From Macrotis lagotis (lineage: Eukaryota > Chordata > Mammalia > Peramelemorphia > Peramelidae), in the NCBI RefSeq assembly GCF_037893015.1, contig NC_133665.1, forward strand, positions 99,371,637-99,435,636: 64,000 nt of DNA. The letters are read 5' to 3'. Positions 11,510-22,884 of this stretch are shown piece by piece (position 1 is the first letter of the stretch; each line of letters opens with the position of its first letter). The notes below the pieces were generated by a model. It ran no database searches, was not told the DNA's origin, and saw only the letters and a list, made by a program, of their open reading frames with translations. The position numbers and the translations under genes are program-made.

Positions 11510-12962
11510 TTATCTTTTTCAAAATGTTCTTTTTTTTGACATTAATTTCTGGGATAAGAGATCACCTTTTAACAAAAACTGCTAGGAAAACTGGAAAATA
11601 GTATGGCAAAAATTAGCCATAGATCTACATCCTATATCCTATACAAAAATAAGATCAAAATGGATACAGGATTTATTCATAAAGAGTCATACCACAGACC
11701 AATTAAGGGAACAAGAAATACTCTATCTGTTGGGTCTGTGGAGATGGGAGAAGTTTATGACCTAACAAGAGAACAGTAGAAACTGCAAAATGGTTGACTT
11801 TGACTATATTAAATTAAAATGTTTTTGTACTATTAAAACCAATATAGCCAAGATTAGAAGGAAAACAGAAAGCTAGGAAATGATTTTCACAGCTAGTGCT
11901 CATGATGAAGGACTCATTTCTAAAATATAAAGAATTGAATCAAATTTATAAGATTATGAACAGGCAGGTTTTTAGATGAAGAAATTAAAGCTATATAGTC
12001 ATATGAAAAAAATGTTCTAAATCATTATTTATTAGAGAAATGCAAATTAAAACAATTCAGAGATACTACCTCATGCCTATCAGATTGGCTAAGATGACAA
12101 AAAAAGGAAAATGATCAATGTGGGAGAGGATGTGGGAAAATTGAGATATTAATGCATTGTTGGTGGAGTTGTGAACTTATCCAACCATTCTGGAGAGCAA
12201 TCTGGAAGTTTGCCCGAATAGTGATAAAACTGATAAAACTGATAAAACCTTTGACTCAGCAATACTAATATTAGGTCCATATTCCAAAGAAATCTTATAA
12301 AACAAGAAATGTCTCACATGTTCAAAACTATTTATAGCAGTTCTTTTTATAGTAGCAAAGAAGGGAATATCTATCAACTGGGAAATGACTGAACAAGTTA
12401 TTGTATATGAATGTTATGGAGTATGATTGTTCTTTAAGAAATTAGGAGTAATAGAACATTAAAAAACATGGAAAAAATTATATGAACTGATGCTGAGTGA
12501 AATGAATAGAAACAAGAGTACATTGTACACAGTAACAGCAACATTGAGGTAATCGACTATGATGATTATAGATCCTCTCAGCAGTTCAGAGATTAAGGAC
12601 AACTCTGAGAGACCTGCCTTGAACAATGCCATTCACATCCAAAAGAAAAGACCACAAAGTGCAAAGGCTCACCATGTTCACTTTTTAAAACTACTTTTGT
12701 GCTTTTCCTTCCTTTCTCATGGGTTTTTTTCTTTCCCCTTAGTTCTAAATCCTCTTTCACAACATGACTAATAAGTAAATATGTTAAATATGATGTACAT
12801 TTATAATTTTTACAGGACTGTTCACCACCATGGGGGTGGGGGTGGGAAGGGAAGATGATAGAAAAATATGTAACTCATAAATCAGCAAATGGATGAATGT
12901 TGAAAAACTACCTTTGCATGTAATTGGAAAAAAAAATTTCAATTAAAAATAAATAAAATGTT
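11510..12962 (+). mobile_element. L1 3' half, plus orientation
   Basis: The only sizeable L1 in plus orientation: ORF2 C-terminal region, 3' UTR and A-rich tail (AATTAAAAATAAATAAAATG). Landmarks include GGAGAGCAATCTGGAAG and GTTGGTGGAGTTGTGAACTT. It is 5'-truncated and decayed. Confidence 0.75.
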
Positions 12963-12964
12963 CA

Positions 12965-13740
12965 TTCTTCCTTTAAAAATGACATTAGCTAATGTTTTTA
13001 TCGGTTTTATTAGTCATTTAAAAATGAACAAATAGCACTCAAAAAAAGAGTTTGGGATTTTGCTTCCCTACTATTACAGTGAATTCTCAGACATTGCAGA
13101 AAGATTGTTTATTTTCTAGCAAATGGAAAGGATGTTTATTTTCTGAGCAGGAGGACAAACCACAGGGTGGCACTAAGAGCCTGGACTGTGTTAAATCTAA
13201 TAGAATAGAGATGTTTTAGTCAGAGTATGGTTGTTATGTCAGAGTGTAGCTATGATGGAACCTCAAAGGAGAGTTTATGAACTTCTGTGAGCAATTGATA
13301 TGAATCTCATATCTATTTAGGGATGCATGTGAGGCTTTTGAATCTTTTGCATTTTTATGGAATGAAATAAACATTGTTCTTACCTCAATATGCATGTATT
13401 ACCTTGAGTGCTCATTTAATAGCAGAGAATTGAACATTCATATTTATGGATATCAGATGCAAATATATTTGCGAATTTTTCAGAATAAACTCTGAGTGAA
13501 GATGGAGTATATGAAATAATAATCATTTCAGTTAGTCCCTGTTATTAATTCAGTATGTATGACTGAGGATTTGGAGGGTCCTGGGTTCTAGGGTTTATTC
13601 AGTTTTATTGTTACCTCTTTTTTTATAAAGTAGTCCTATCTGGATCTCTCACTCGCCCCCCCCCCCGCCCCACCCCAGCACATTTTCTCTTAAAACAAAG
13701 TAAAGTAAACTAACTGATTAAAACCTTAGTGATCTTTCCA
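12965..13740. other. No gene seen; unassigned intergenic sequence
   Basis: No open frame and no confident repeat. There is a C-rich tract (about 13 C with one G) near 13.66 kb. Confidence 0.5.
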
Positions 13741-13744
13741 GTAA

Positions 13745-14115
13745 GATCAGGGATAAAGCAGGTATACCCATTGTGGCCACTATTATTTTATATAGTTCTA
13801 TAAAAGTTAATTATTATAATAAAGTAACAAAAACATATTGAAAAATATATATAGGGCAAAAAGAAACATTTTTACTATTTTCAGATATTTTGATGGTTTA
13901 CTGAGGGAACCTAGAAATTTGACAAAAATTAACTGAACCAATTAATAAGCTATAAGATATAAAATAACAAAACCTCAAATTTATCAGCTTTCTGTATAGT
14001 TACCAAAATACTCAACAGGAAGAGATAGAAAAAGACAGAAAAAGAAAAATACTTTGAAAATAACCAGAGCATATTTTAAATACCTGGAGATCCATCTACC
14101 AAATCACATTCAAGA
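13745..14115 (+). mobile_element. Old L1 ORF2 fragment, plus orientation
   Basis: Decayed reverse-transcriptase 3' part: GATAAAGCAGGTATACCCAT, TTTTCAGATATTTTGATGGT and AAGCTATAAGATATAAAATA correspond to the YADD-to-thumb stretch of L1 ORF2. Confidence 0.5.
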
Positions 14116-14580
14116 TTTATATTGTAAGTTTTGTTCTTTCTTAGAGGAACAGGAGAGCATAAGATCCTAGCTGTATGTAGAGGACTTTGACTTGTCAAGA
14201 GAAAGGTCACTTCTTTATCTGAGAAAAGAATGAGGGAAGAGTTAGTGGATTAAGATGTCTGAAAAATGTGAAATGAAGAGAGGGAGAGGAGTTAATGGTC
14301 TCCATTTTTTTTCAGTGAAGTATGAGGCAAGATTTTCAGCAGAGAAAGTTGGGGTAGTAGTGCCATAGGAAGACAGGAAGAAACAGGAAAGAATAAGGCA
14401 AACCTAGATTCAAAACCTGCTTGATACTTACAAGATAAGTATGTAAGTCTGGCTAAGTTTTGTAATATTACTGAACCTCAGTTTTGTTTCTGTAAAATGC
14501 ACATGAGAATGCAATTCCATTAGGTGTCACTGTTGAGCACAAGGGAGACTATACTTTTCCTTTCATCCAAATTAGGGAAA
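14116..14580. other. No gene seen; unassigned sequence, possible MIR traces
   Basis: Contains a weak MIR-like phrase (CTGAACCTCAGTTTTGTTTC near 14.48 kb) but nothing coding. Confidence 0.45.
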
Positions 14581-15095
14581 GGTTTGAAATTCTCATAGAC
14601 TACCTAGAGTCAGTAATAATTTTGTAGATATTCATCCATTTCATTTAAATTGTCAGTTATTGGCATACAGTTGAGCAAAATAGCTCTGATTTATTACTTT
14701 AATATTCTCTTTATTGGAGATGAATTCACCCTTTTCATTTTTGATACTGGTAATTTGTTTTTCTTCTTTCTTTTTTAAAAATCAAATTAACCAAAGGTTT
14801 ATCTAGTGTATTTTTTTTAAAAAAACCAAACTCTTAGGTTTATTTATTAGTTCAATTGTTCCAATTTTTAAATTTCAATTTATTAATCTCTCCTTTGATT
14901 TTCAGAATTTCTAATTTGCTATTAAATCGGGATCTTCTAATTTGATCTTTTTCTATCTTTTTTAGTTGCACACCTAATTTATTGATTTCCTCTTTCTCTA
15001 TTTTATTCATGTAAGCATTGAGGTAAAATTTCTCCTAATAACTACTCTGACTGCATCCCACAAGTTTTGATATGTGGTCTCATTTTTGTTGATGC

Positions 15096-15238
15096 CTTTT
15101 TTTTCAACTCAATAGGCTTAAGTGACTTTGCTCAAGATCACACAGCTAAGTAAGTATTAAGTGTCTGAGGCGGATTTGAACTCAGGTCCTCCTGACTCCA
15201 GAGCCAGTGCTCTATCGACTGCACCACCTAGCTGCCCC
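15096..15238 (-). repeat. Marsupial SINE in the long L1
   Basis: GATCACACAGCTAAGTAAGT to CACCACCTAGCTGCCCC. Confidence 0.9.
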
Positions 15239-15239
15239 T

Positions 15240-15535
15240 TCTTTATTTCTTTTGACTGATATTTTATTTTTTCTAATTACATGTTATGAAAGTTTTTCAA
15301 CTTCCACTTGCATATTCATAAGTTACACATTTTTCTACCACATTCCTTTCCACCCCTCCCCTTACCAATGAACAGTCTAGTAAAAGTTGTACATGTTCAT
15401 TTGTGTTAACAAGTTTACATATCAGTCATTTTGTATATGAGGAACTAGGAATAAGGGTAAAGAAAAAAACCATGGATAGGAAGGAAAAACATGAGAGAAG
15501 TTTTAAAAAAGTGAACATGATATTCATTCAGATTC
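15240..15535 (-). mobile_element. Short L1 3'-end insertion inside the longer L1
   Basis: A 3' UTR only (ACATGTTATGAAAGTTTTTC, AGTTGTACATGTTCATTTGT), matching 54.86-55.1 kb. It interrupts the ORF2 sequence that continues on either side. Confidence 0.5.
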
Positions 15536-15971
15536 TATGGGTTGTTTTTGTTTGTTCTGTTTTCCTGTGGATGTGATCCATGCATTATTTAAAATTATGT
15601 TACTTAGTTTCCAATTTATTTTTATTCTGTTTTTGTATGGTCCTTTGTTACATGTAATTTTTATTGCATCAAGATCTGAAAAGGAAACATTTAATACTTC
15701 TCCCTGCATTTGATTGTGAAGATTTTAAACTGTAATATATGGTCTATTTTTATATAAGTGCCATATACAGCTAAAAAAAGGTATATTTCTTTCTAACTCC
15801 ATTCAATTTTCTCCAGAGGTCTACAATATCTATCTTTTCTAAAATTCTATTCATTTCCTTAACTTCTTTTTTGTTTATTTTGTGGCTAGATTTATCTAAT
15901 TCTTAGAGAGGTAGTTTGAGATCCCTCACTATTATAGTTTGCTTTCTATATCATCCTGTACCTCACTTTTT

Positions 15972-16108
15972 ATTTTTGGTTTTTGCAAGGCAGTGGGGTT
16001 AAGTGACTTGCAGCTAGACAATTATTAATGTCTGAGGCTACATTTGAACTTAGGTCCTCCTGACTCCACAACCTCCTGCTCTATCCATTGCACCACCTAA
16101 ATGCCCCC
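15972..16108 (-). repeat. Marsupial SINE with partly repeated head
   Basis: Ends CACCACCTAAATGCCCCCTG then CACCACCTTGC, a partial second head. Confidence 0.85.
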
Positions 16109-16864
16109 TGCACCACCTTGCTTCTTCCCTCCTGGACCTCATTTAACTTCCCAAGAATTTGTATTCTATATACCCCTTGGTGCATATATACATTTAACAC
16201 TGATATTACTTCATTGTCTAAAGAGTCTTTTGACAAGATGTAGTGTCCTTCCTTATTCCTTTTAATTAGATATATTTTCGCTTTGCCTGAGATCAGAATT
16301 TATGCTTTTCTTTTTTTTTATATTTCCTCTAAAGCATAATATAGCCTGCTTCAGTCTTTTACCTTTACTCTGTGAGTATCTCTGCTTTAAATGTGACTCT
16401 TGTAAACAACATGTTGCAGGAAAATGGTCTTTAAACCACTCTGCTAATCACTTTCATTTTATGGGAGGGTTCATCCTATTCACATTCACAGTTATGATAA
16501 CTAACTCTATATATCCTGCTATCTTATTCCTGCCCCCCTTTTATACTTTTCTTTCTTCTTTCACTATATCCCTCCTCACTAGTGTTTTGCTTCTAATCAT
16601 TCTCTTCTCAATCTTACCTCCCTTCTATTAGTCCCTACTTTACTTTACTTTCCCCTTTCCCCTCCTAATTTCCTGTAGGGTAAGATAAATTTCTAAAATA
16701 AACTGTGTATTTGTTATTCCCTCTTTGAGTCAAATCCTATGAGAGTAAGATTCAAGCAAATGTCACCCCCTCCTTTCTTACCCTCTACTATAATAGATCC
16801 TTTGTGCCCTTTCATATGAGGTAATTGACTCTATTCTACCTCCCCCTTTTCTTTTTTTTTTTTT

Positions 16865-17047
16865 GGCTTTTTTTTTTTTTTAGGTTTTTGCAAGGCAAAT
16901 GGGGTTAAGTGGCTTGCCCAATGCCACACAGCTAGGTCATTATTAAGTGTCTGAGACCGGATTTGAACCCAGGTACTCCTGACTCCAGGGCTTGTGCTTT
17001 ATCCACTGCACCACCTAGCCGCCCCTACTGCACCACCTAGCTGCCCC
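16865..17047 (-). repeat. Marsupial SINE with duplicated 21-bp head
   Basis: CTGCACCACCTAGC.GCCCC occurs twice in tandem at the head end (17.00-17.05 kb). Confidence 0.88.
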
Positions 17048-17722
17048 TCCTCCCCCCTTTTCTTAGTACAATCCTTTTTCCCCATGCCTTAACTATTTTA
17101 TTTCATCACATCAAAATCAACTTAAACCCATACCTTCTGTCTGAATATCCATCTAACAGAGATACAATTTTCAAGAAATTTCAAGAATATCATTTTTCTC
17201 TCTTAGGGATATAAACAGTTTAATCTTATTGTATATTTTTTCTTTCCTGTCTACTTTTTTATGTGTTTCTTGAGTCTTACATTTGAAAATCAAATTTTCT
17301 TCAGTTCTGGTCTTTTCATTAGGGAAAATTTGAAAGTCCCCTATTTTGTTGAATGTCCATCTTTTCCCCCTGAAAGAGTATGCTCAATTTTGCAGGGTGG
17401 TTGATTCTTGGTTGTAATCCAAGCTTCTTTGCCTTTCAGAATATTATATTCCAGGTCCTCTGATGCTTTAATGTTGAAACTGCCAAGTCCTGCATAATTC
17501 TGATTGTGGTTTCTTGTATTTGAATTGTTTCTCTCTCAATGCTTGCAGAATTTTCTCCTTGACTTTATAATTCTGGAATTTGGCTACAACAATCCTAGAT
17601 AATTTCATTTTGGGATCCCTTTCAGGAGGAGATTGATAGATTCTTTCAATGACTATTTTATCCTCTGGTTCTAGGATATAAGTGCAGTTTTCCTTGATGA
17701 TTTTCTTGAAAAATGTTGTCCA

Positions 17723-17874
17723 GGGGGGCGTGGCTAGGTGGCACAGTTGATAAAGCTCTGGCCCTGGAGTCAGGAGTACCTGGGTTCAAATCCGGCTTTG
17801 GACACTTAATAGTTACCTAGCTGTGTGGCCTTGGGCAAGCCACTTAACCCCGTTCACCTTGCAAAAAAAAAAAA
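17723..17874 (+). repeat. Marsupial SINE, plus orientation
   Basis: Reads GTGGCTAGGTGGCACAGTTG to CACTTAACCCCGTTCACCTT and an A12 tail; flanked by AAATGTTGTC repeats. Confidence 0.9.
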
Positions 17875-17933
17875 CCCTAAAATAAATGTTGTCTAAGCTC
17901 TTTTTTTGATCATGGCTTCCAAGTTTAATAATT

Positions 17934-18078
17934 CTTTTTTTTTTTCATGGAGCAATGGGATTAAGTGATTTGTTTCAAGGTCACATAGCTAGTATGTATC
18001 AAGTATCTGAAGCTGGATTTGAGTTCAGATCCTTCTGATTCCAGGACTGGTGCTCTATCTACTGCACCACCTAGTTGC
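17934..18078 (-). repeat. Marsupial SINE, diverged
   Basis: AGCAATGGGATTAAGTGATT to CACCACCTAGTTGC. Confidence 0.85.
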
Positions 18079-20082
18079 TTGATAGTTCAGTAATTCTTAA
18101 ATGATCTCTCATGGATCTATTTTCAAGTCAGTTGCTTTTCCAATAAGGTATTTGCTTCTATTTTTTAATTTTTTTGATTTTGCTTGACTGATTTTTAATG
18201 TTTTATAAAGTCATTAGCTTCCCTTTGCTCAATTCTAAGTTTTGAGGAATTATTTTCTTCAGTTAGTTTTTGTATCTCCTTTTCCATTTCTCCAATCTTA
18301 TTTTTGAAGCAGTCATTTTCTTTTTATATTTGACCAGTTTGGGTTTTTAAAGAGTTGTTTTCTTTGTCCATTTAGTCAATTGTGTTTTTAAAGGAGTTAT
18401 TGTCTTCAGTCAGTTTTTGTTCTTCCTTTTCCAAGCTGTTGACTCTCCCTTGAATATATCACATTTCTTTTTTCACAATTTTTCTACTTGACTTTTAAAA
18501 ATCCTTTTTAATCTCTTCCACATGCACATTTTGGGTTTGAGACTGACTCATATTTCCTTTTGGCACTTCACATATAGACCTTTATCCAGTGTTCTCTTCT
18601 GAGAGAGTATTATCACCATAGTAGCTTTCAATGATTATACTTTTTTCTGATTCTTACTCCTGTTTAGCCTAGTTTATGGTTTTTAAAGGTGAGCTGTGCT
18701 CCCACAGGGGGGCACTGTCCCATGCTTCTTTGGGCTTAGTACAATAATTTAAAAAATTATCTCTCCTTAATTTATTTTCCAGGTCAGTTGTTTTTTTTTT
18801 TCAATAATATAATTCACGTTGTCTTCTATTTTTTTGTTTTTTTGGTTTAATTTTATTATTTTTTGATTTCTCATTTGGTCATTAGCTTCCATTTGCTCAA
18901 TTCTAATTTTTAAGGAATTTTATTCTTTGGTGAGCAGTTGTACCTCCTTTTCCATTTGCTCAATTCTGTTTTGTAGGGTATTCTTCTCCTCATTGACTTT
19001 TTTGTACTTCTTTCATTATTTTAAAGGTGATATTTCTTCAGTGTTTCCTTTACCCAGCTGTTGACTCATTTTTCATGATTTTTCTTATAGAACTCTCATT
19101 TCTTCTCCCAATTTTTCCTCTACCTCTCTTACTTGATTTTTAAAATCCCTTTCAAGGTCTTCCATAGCCTGAGACTAATTCATATTTTTCTTGGGGGCTT
19201 TGCATGTAGGAGGTGTATTTTGATCATCCTGTCACCATAACAACTTTTTGATCATGTTTTTTATGTTTGCTCATTTTTCCATCCTATTACTTGATTTTTA
19301 ACTCTGTTAAAGGAGGGCTTTGCTTCCAGGGTAGAGGGTGTACTGTCCTGAACTTCTGGGGTTTTGTGCAGCTGTTTTCAGACATTATTCTAGAGACTTG
19401 TAAATTTTCAGTTCTTCCAAGGTAGTATGATCTAAGGAGAGGTGTTTATCACCCTTTTGACCTGTGCTCTGGTCTGCGACCAACAGCATTCCTTTCTCCC
19501 CTGGAACTGTGAGGAAGGCCCCCTCTCCACTGGGATATTAGTGCTCCTCCTTGTCCTGGGACTGACTCAAGACTGTGAACCAGATCTGAGTATGGGCAAA
19601 GTTACAGAATCCTGCCTCACTGCCAGCAAAGAGTCCCTGTAATCTCCTTCTTACCAGTTGTTTGCGCCCCCCCCCCCCTTACTGTCTGTGGGCTGAGAAC
19701 TCCAGAATCAGCTGATTCAATGACTATTAAGGCTTACACTTGGTTTTCTGGGACAGGGTCTGTGTTGGACTGTACTACACTTTCACCTAGGTCAGATTTT
19801 TCCTGCTAATCTTTTAAGTTGTCTTTGCTGTCTGTGGACTTAGAGATTTAGATTCTGCCTCTGTTACCAGTGATTCAGTCACCCCCAAGACCTGCTCCTG
19901 GTTTGTTGGGTCCTGGTCTCTACTGGAGTGGGTTAAGCTAGACTGTACTCCTCTCTCACACACTGGAGCAATGGATGTTCCAGTTGACCTTCTAAGCTGT
20001 CTTGGACTGAAAAAAATGTTTCATTTTTTTTGGTGAGTTCTGCCACTCTAGAATTTGTTTAGAGTTATTGTTATTATTATTA

Positions 20083-20206
20083 TTTTTTTTTTTTGGTTTT
20101 TGCAAGGCAATGGGGTTAAGAGACTTGCCAAAGATCGCACAGCTAAGTAATTATTAAGTATCTGAGGCTGGATTGGAACTCAGGTCCTCCAACTCCAGGG
20201 CTGGTG
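20083..20206 (-). repeat. Marsupial SINE, head-truncated
   Basis: Stops at GGGCTGGTG; GAGTTATT flanks both sides. Confidence 0.85.
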
Positions 20207-20500
20207 TGGAGTTATTATTTAAAGGAATTTGGGGAGGTGTGGGGAAGAGCTCAGGGGAGTCCTACCTTCATTCTGTCATTTTATATTTCTATTTTCTATG
20301 ATATGCTTGCATTTCCATATGCACATGAAAGGACAGAAGTCTTCCATTTCCCCCATCTTGGACTTATAGGTTATTTCTAGGGTTTATTATTATTGTGGTT
20401 ATTTTTAAAAGTCTACAAAAACCATTTTTTTTGTAACAATAAGTCTTTCTCCATATTGGCTAATATCCTTGGGATAGAGATTGCTTCAGTCCTCTCATCT

Positions 20501-20655
20501 TTTTTTTTTTTTTTTTTTTGCAAGGCAAATGGGGTTAAGTGGCTTGCCCAATGCCACACAGCTAGGTCATTATTAAGTGTCTGAGACCGGATTTGAACCC
20601 AGGTACTCCTGACTCCAGGGCTTGTGCTCTATCCACTGTGCCATCTAGTTGCCCC
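20501..20655 (-). repeat. Marsupial SINE in copy 1
   Basis: 14-bp target repeats CAGTCCTCTCATCT at 20487-20500 and 20656-20669; absent at the equivalent site in copy 2. Confidence 0.93.
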
Positions 20656-20656
20656 C

Positions 20657-21295
20657 AGTCCTCTCATCTTGCAACTGAGAAAACTGAGACCCAGAAACAC
20701 TCTTTATAGTTTTGAGCTTCCTCTTATTTCTCCAAGTTTCTCACTCGAGGTAAAGGGAAAAATAAGTGTAATTCTTCCTTTGTGGGGAAGTACTTTGAAA
20801 TTTAAAGACTGTGACCATATCTTCCTTTAGGGATCTCTTCCATATTTTATCTTACTAGTCATCGCTGAATGTCATTTGATTTGTCATTGGGGTGCCTAGA
20901 AATGAACATAAACTCCAGATATTTGTCTGACAAGGGATGAGGACAGCAGGACAAGCACCTTCCTCATTGTGCTTTAAGTAGTTAGCCAAAGATGACCTGA
21001 GGTGGTTTTTTATTTTTTGGTCAGAAAATTGTCAAAGCACAGCACTATTACATAGATCATGGATTCCACTAAAAACCCCCATATATCATCTTGTGTGTCT
21101 TGTCCCTTTCACAAGCTTCTAAAAATGGTTTCTTTTTTTTCTTACCTCAATTTAACCCTTTTCTCCTTTACTTCTCAATGTATTGTAGTTTTGCTTACAG
21201 TCTCATCCCTCAGTTACTCTTCCAAAGTAACTAATGAGATCTTAAACTTTCTATGTTGATATTCTTTGTATTTGTATGACCTTCATTTCTTTTTA
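20657..21295 (-). repeat. Old CR1/L3-like LINE remnant within duplication copy 1
   Basis: Contains the phrases GGGGTGCCTAGAAATGAACA, CTCCAGATATTTGTCTGAC and TCCACTAAAAACCCC, which I recognise as degraded antisense CR1/L3 3' sequence. The same block is at 53.64-54.35 kb in copy 2, so it predates the duplication. The family call is from memory and tentative. Confidence 0.4.
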
Positions 21296-21440
21296 AATTG
21301 TATTTTTATTCTGATTTTAACAAATACCACTTCTCATATGAAAAAACATTTCCATATACAAAGTAAAACAAATAAATCACTGAAACCACAAATCTCTATT
21401 ATATATATACCTTTTTTTTTTTAAAAAAGGACATAATTCT

Positions 21441-21595
21441 TTTTTTTTTTAGGTTTTTGCAAGGCAAATGGGGTTAAGTGGCTTGCCCAAGGCCACACAG
21501 CTAGGTAATTATTAAGTGTCTGAGACCGGATTTGAACCCAGGTACTCCTGACTCCAAGGCCGGTGCCTTATTCACTACACCACCTAGCTGCCCCC
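21441..21595 (-). repeat. Marsupial SINE with 17-bp target repeats
   Basis: AAAAAGGACATAATTCT at 21424-21440 and 21596-21612. Confidence 0.93.
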
Positions 21596-22215
21596 AAAAA
21601 GGACATAATTCTAACATACTTTCAAAACTGTCCTGATTGTTTTTCTTTTCCCAAATTTTCTTCTCCTCTATGCATTAAAATGCTTTAAAATAGTAATCCT
21701 TTCTTCCTCCCTTTTTCTCTTTATTTTTCCCCTTTCTTCATTCTTTTTTCCCTCTCCCTTGCTTTCTGCCTTTCTTTCCCATGTTTGCTGTTATTTCCTC
21801 TACATGAAAAAAGGGAAAGCACAATTCTCCTTCCAAATAAACATATTGGAGCAAAATAAATCCACTCATTTATCATTTCAAAAATGTATCTTATTCTATT
21901 CCTTGGGTCCATTCCCTGCACCCTACTAGGTCAGTAAATGCATAGCATGATTCATTTTTATCCTCTAGAGCTATGCAGGATCACAACATCGATCAAAATT
22001 CCCAAGTTTTTCAGGGTTCTTTTAAAAAGAAAATGTTTTTATATAAAATCTCTTGGTTTTGCTAAGCCATACATTAGTTCATAGAAGTTTTCTCAGATTT
22101 TTCCACTATTCTTTTCATTATTTCTTATGGCACCATAGTAATATTCCATTACATTCATATACCACAGTGACTGTAATGGAGTACTGTATTATATGTGTTA
22201 CTATACATATAGATG

Positions 22216-22880
22216 GAGTGTGGGATAAAAATCCACTTAAAAAGAATATGGAGACTCCTCTGAGCAAAAAAAGAGCAAAGTTTATTTTGGCTTTTCTCAA
22301 GAAAAGGGCACCCCTAAGTCTCACAAAGGTAGTGAAGATCAAGGAGCTGCCCTGAGCTGGCAGTCAAGTAAGATTAGATTCCTCCTCCCTAACCCCCTCT
22401 CTTCCAACCTGATTGGTTAAGGTTTTCAGAGTTACAATCCTTATGCGAAAAATCTACCCAGCAACAAAGAGAAGAATAAAAGGTTTTCATAAAATATACC
22501 TCACCATCTAGATGGCGAGGGTGTCAGAAGAACATTTCTAATGACCTTCTGTTAAATGAATTAATGTCTGAGCATGCAATGTCTTCTGAGTTTAGCACTT
22601 ATCAAACAAGAGAAGGCAGACTACTGTTCTCCCAGTCTATTATCAAATAGATGGCTAACTAAGACTTCAAGGTCTCTTCCCAGGAAGTATTCCACTATTT
22701 CCCTCCCTAAAAGAATCAATGCAAGGTCTTTCTGGAAATAGTCCACTGTTTTACTCCCTAGCAAAATAGGGAGGGTGTCTGACTGGGAATGGAAGGCCTC
22801 TCTCCCTCTTCTAAGAATAGTTTAAGGGTAATAGTCTGTCTTTGTTTTAATGATTTTTAACCTGAGAGGACTTCACTGTT
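22216..22880 (-). mobile_element. Possible LTR-type insertion (fossil)
   Basis: A stretch unlike its L1 surroundings, ending on the minus side in ...TTATCCCACA with an AATAAA some 50 bp before, which is LTR-like. It is absent from the equivalent place in duplication copy 2. I could not find a matching target repeat or define the far end, so the assignment is tentative. Confidence 0.35.
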
Positions 22881-22884
22881 TTGT

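Larger units (their letters stand above)
14590..20285 (-). mobile_element. Longest L1 copy: 5' UTR, ORF1 and 5' part of ORF2
   Basis: Minus orientation. 5' UTR about 19.25-20.28 kb, ORF1 about 17.28-19.25 kb, spacer about 16.65-17.25 kb, then ORF2 endonuclease region about 15.54-16.6 kb and mid-ORF2 14.59-15.09 kb. Antisense endonuclease landmarks: TTGGTGCATATATACATTTA and CTTGTAAACAACATGTTGCA. A separate short L1 3' end (15.24-15.53 kb) and six SINEs are inserted. ORF1 is decayed; the 3' end is lost. Confidence 0.7.
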
